From Planctomycetota bacterium (GTDB taxonomy: Bacteria > Planctomycetota > Phycisphaerae > UBA1845): DNA of 7,007 nt. Positions within the stretch are counted from its first letter, which is position 1; each line of letters opens with the position of its first letter. The DNA lies in NCBI GenBank assembly GCA_022566435.1, contig JADFIX010000193.1, forward strand, positions 1 through 7,007, written 5' to 3'. Made by a program: the position numbers and the translations under genes. Of the stretch, positions 5,721-7,007 are shown piece after piece. The notes beneath the pieces are model-generated. The model was not told the origin of the DNA, did not search any database, and worked only from the letters and a program-made list of their open reading frames with translations.

Positions 5721-5836
5721 TAGAGCACTTCCCGTTTCTGTGTTCCGAGCCGCAGGCTTCAGCCTGCGCGGTTTCTCGCCGCTCGATGGGCTGCGCATGG
5801 TACTTGACCCGGTATACGAAAACGGGAACTGCTCTA
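5721..5836. mobile_element. MITE-like non-autonomous element with 17-bp TIRs and TA ends
   Basis: TAGAGCACTTCCCGTTT (5721-5737) and the reverse complement of 5820-5836, TAGAGCAGTTCCCGTTT, match at 16 of 17 positions. Weaker inverted similarity continues inward for about 14 more bases. The outermost TA on both sides could be the TA target duplication made by IS630/Tc1-mariner-type transposases, leaving a 112-bp element. The interior codes for nothing recognisable and contains a perfect hairpin (5751-5768). It lies between the end of the cysteine-rich gene and the proS start. It is too short to carry a transposase and would need one supplied in trans. The element type and family are inferred from structure only. 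Confidence 0.6.
5751..5768. repeat. Perfect 18-nt hairpin inside the MITE-like element
   Basis: CGCAGGCT (5751-5758) and AGCCTGCG (5761-5768) are exact reverse complements around TC. On the minus strand the apex reads GCTGAAGC, the same apex as hairpin E in the array near 3780, although the outer stem differs. It lies downstream of the cysteine-rich gene and could stall transcription, but no T run follows. Confidence 0.8.
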
Positions 5837-5906
5837 GGTACGAGTTTTCGCTAGCCGCACGAGGTTGCGACCGGGTAGCCCTACGTTCGATCGGACGGCG
5901 GATCAA

Positions 5907-7007
5907 TCACGGACAATTCGCCGGATCGCTGAACGGATAAGGCGCCCCGGTAAACGCCAGGACAAGCTGCAGCACGTCGTTAAAGTTAACGATCCGATTC
6001 GGTTCCTCGGGCTCGACATCCACCCACGTCGTCGGTGCGACACTCTCAGTGCCCTGAAATGTCTTGATCGCCGCCTGAACGTCGGAGAAATTGCTGACGC
6101 CGTTGGGCGGGCCCCACCTCACGCCGTCGAAATCGCCCACCGCGTCGCCCCAGAATTTCGGTAACGGCGCGGGAATCGTCTCCACGACGACCGGGGCCGC
6201 GAAGTTCACGCCGTCCGCCGTTTCGAGGATTTCATACGTGGCCACCGGAACGATTCGACAGTGACCGATATGCACCTTCGAGGGCCACGAATCGCTGAAA
6301 AATGGTGCGACGACCATACCCGCCGCCCGATTGACATCCGGCGGTCCGACCCATCCCATCGTCCCCGTCGATCCGGGGAAATACACGCTCGCCGTCATTC
6401 GCACTTGATAGGCCACGGAGCCCGGCGCTTGCGGTTCGAAAGTGATGTAGCGATTCTTCAGCGCGTCCACTTCGAATAAGCAGGAACATAGGCTGGTGTC
6501 CGTGTCGCACTGCCATCCTTCCGGACAATCGAGATCCTGCGTGCATAAGACCGCAGCGTCTTCGGGCCAGACACCGGTGCAAACCCCTGCGTTGCTGCAC
6601 GTGGCAAACGCGCACGGATCCTGCACGTCGCACGGCATCGCGGGCACGATCGTGTGTGTGGTCGTTCCCGGTGCGGCGCCACAGTCGTCGCGCGTGCAGG
6701 GGTCGCCATCGTCCAGTGATGTCAGTACGCCGTTCGCCGAATCGCAACAATGGGTGGTCACGTCGTAGCCCGGACCATACTCGCATGAGCAAGAATTCAC
6801 GCAGACGCCGGCGGTACAGGGATCGCCATCGTCACAATGGGCGTCCACGGCGCAATCCTGACAGGGGCACGGGCCGGTGCAGTATTCACCCTCGGCAAAT
6901 TGCACCGCACCGGGCAAGGCGAAACACTCGCTCTGCGTGAGGTCGTGGCGACACTCTAAGCGGTTCGGATCCACGCCGCCAAAATCGCGGTAACAGCATT
7001 TTCCATT
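5907..7007 (-). CDS. Cysteine-rich secreted protein with C-terminal dockerin-like repeats, 5' end missing
   Basis: The frame is open through the window edge, so only the last 366 residues are visible and any signal peptide lies outside. GTG 6974 could be taken as a start, but the upstream codons continue the same C-rich pattern (KCCYRD...C...LTQSEC), so the gene is partial. Residues 1-176 contain 26 cysteines with repeated D-D-G-D-P-C-T units (59-65, 99-105) and a degenerate third (VQDPCAFATC, 128-137), suggesting a disulfide-knotted extracellular region. Residues 178-280 look like a beta-rich domain with almost no Cys. The end carries two dockerin-like calcium-site motifs, GDFDG...NFSDVQAAI (291-314) and DVEP...NFNDVLQLVL (330-350), with an insertion in the first loop. 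This architecture is frequent in planctomycete exported proteins of unknown role. The function is unknown; export and Ca2+ binding are inferred. Confidence 0.8.
   Translation of the reverse strand, partial: NGKCCYRDFGGVDPNRLECRHDLTQSECFALPGAVQFAEGEYCTGPCPCQDCAVDAHCDDGDPCTAGVCVNSCSCEYGPGYDVTTHCCDSANGVLTSLDDGDPCTRDDCGAAPGTTTHTIVPAMPCDVQDPCAFATCSNAGVCTGVWPEDAAVLCTQDLDCPEGWQCDTDTSLCSCLFEVDALKNRYITFEPQAPGSVAYQVRMTASVYFPGSTGTMGWVGPPDVNRAAGMVVAPFFSDSWPSKVHIGHCRIVPVATYEILETADGVNFAAPVVVETIPAPLPKFWGDAVGDFDGVRWGPPNGVSNFSDVQAAIKTFQGTESVAPTTWVDVEPEEPNRIVNFNDVLQLVLAFTGAPYPFSDPANCP

Noticed and set aside
5709..5906. Open frames on both strands between the cysteine-rich gene and proS
   Set aside because: They are produced by reading through the MITE-like element and have no domain or start signals.
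6974..6974. GTG 6974 as the start of the cysteine-rich gene
   Set aside because: The frame stays open to the window edge and the upstream codons continue the cysteine-rich pattern, so the true start lies outside.

Overview
The window reads as chromosomal DNA from a planctomycete, most likely an uncultured Phycisphaerae-like lineage. The strongest clue is the C-terminus of the last gene: a paired, dockerin-like 'G-D-x-D-G ... N-x-x-D-V-x-x-x-I' signature and a terminal 'DPANCP', behind a disulfide-rich 'D-D-G-D-P-C-T' region. This architecture is common in secreted planctomycete proteins. Most genes are GC-rich and several lack a clear Shine-Dalgarno site. Taxonomy is inferred from style, not from a marker search.

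Layout. Bases 1-329 hold no recognisable gene, and the first 80 are AT-rich (about 30% GC). A two-gene minus-strand unit follows: an ornithine cyclodeaminase/mu-crystallin family reductase (1210-2217) and, overlapping its end, a PLP-dependent serine/threonine dehydratase-like gene (330-1223). The dehydratase loses family similarity near base 405 and lacks the C-terminal part of the fold. Diverging from this unit is an intact paralogous dehydratase on the plus strand (2358-3311). It faces proS (3876-5627, minus). The 564-bp convergent gap between them holds a 97-bp, 95%-identical copy of an internal piece of proS and a cluster of five hairpins arranged as a mirror-image inverted repeat. Upstream of proS lies a 116-bp MITE-like element with 17-bp terminal inverted repeats bounded by TA. 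The window ends inside a cysteine-rich secreted protein gene (5907-7007, minus, 5' end outside the window).

How the genes may work together. Pairing a PLP beta-elimination dehydratase with an OCD-family NAD(P)-dependent enzyme recalls EutB/EutC of ectoine degradation and BhcB/BhcD of the beta-hydroxyaspartate cycle. In BhcB/BhcD the dehydratase makes an imine that the OCD-family enzyme reduces. Here the OCD-family protein has Ser where true ornithine cyclodeaminase has its catalytic Asp, which favours an imine reductase. The intact divergent dehydratase may supply the activity that the truncated one has lost. The substrate cannot be read from the sequence.

The non-coding material is the most unusual part: a hairpin array with paired base-pair swaps between its two halves, an internal-gene fragment duplication, and a non-autonomous TA-flanked element. 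No complete new defence or mobile system is visible.
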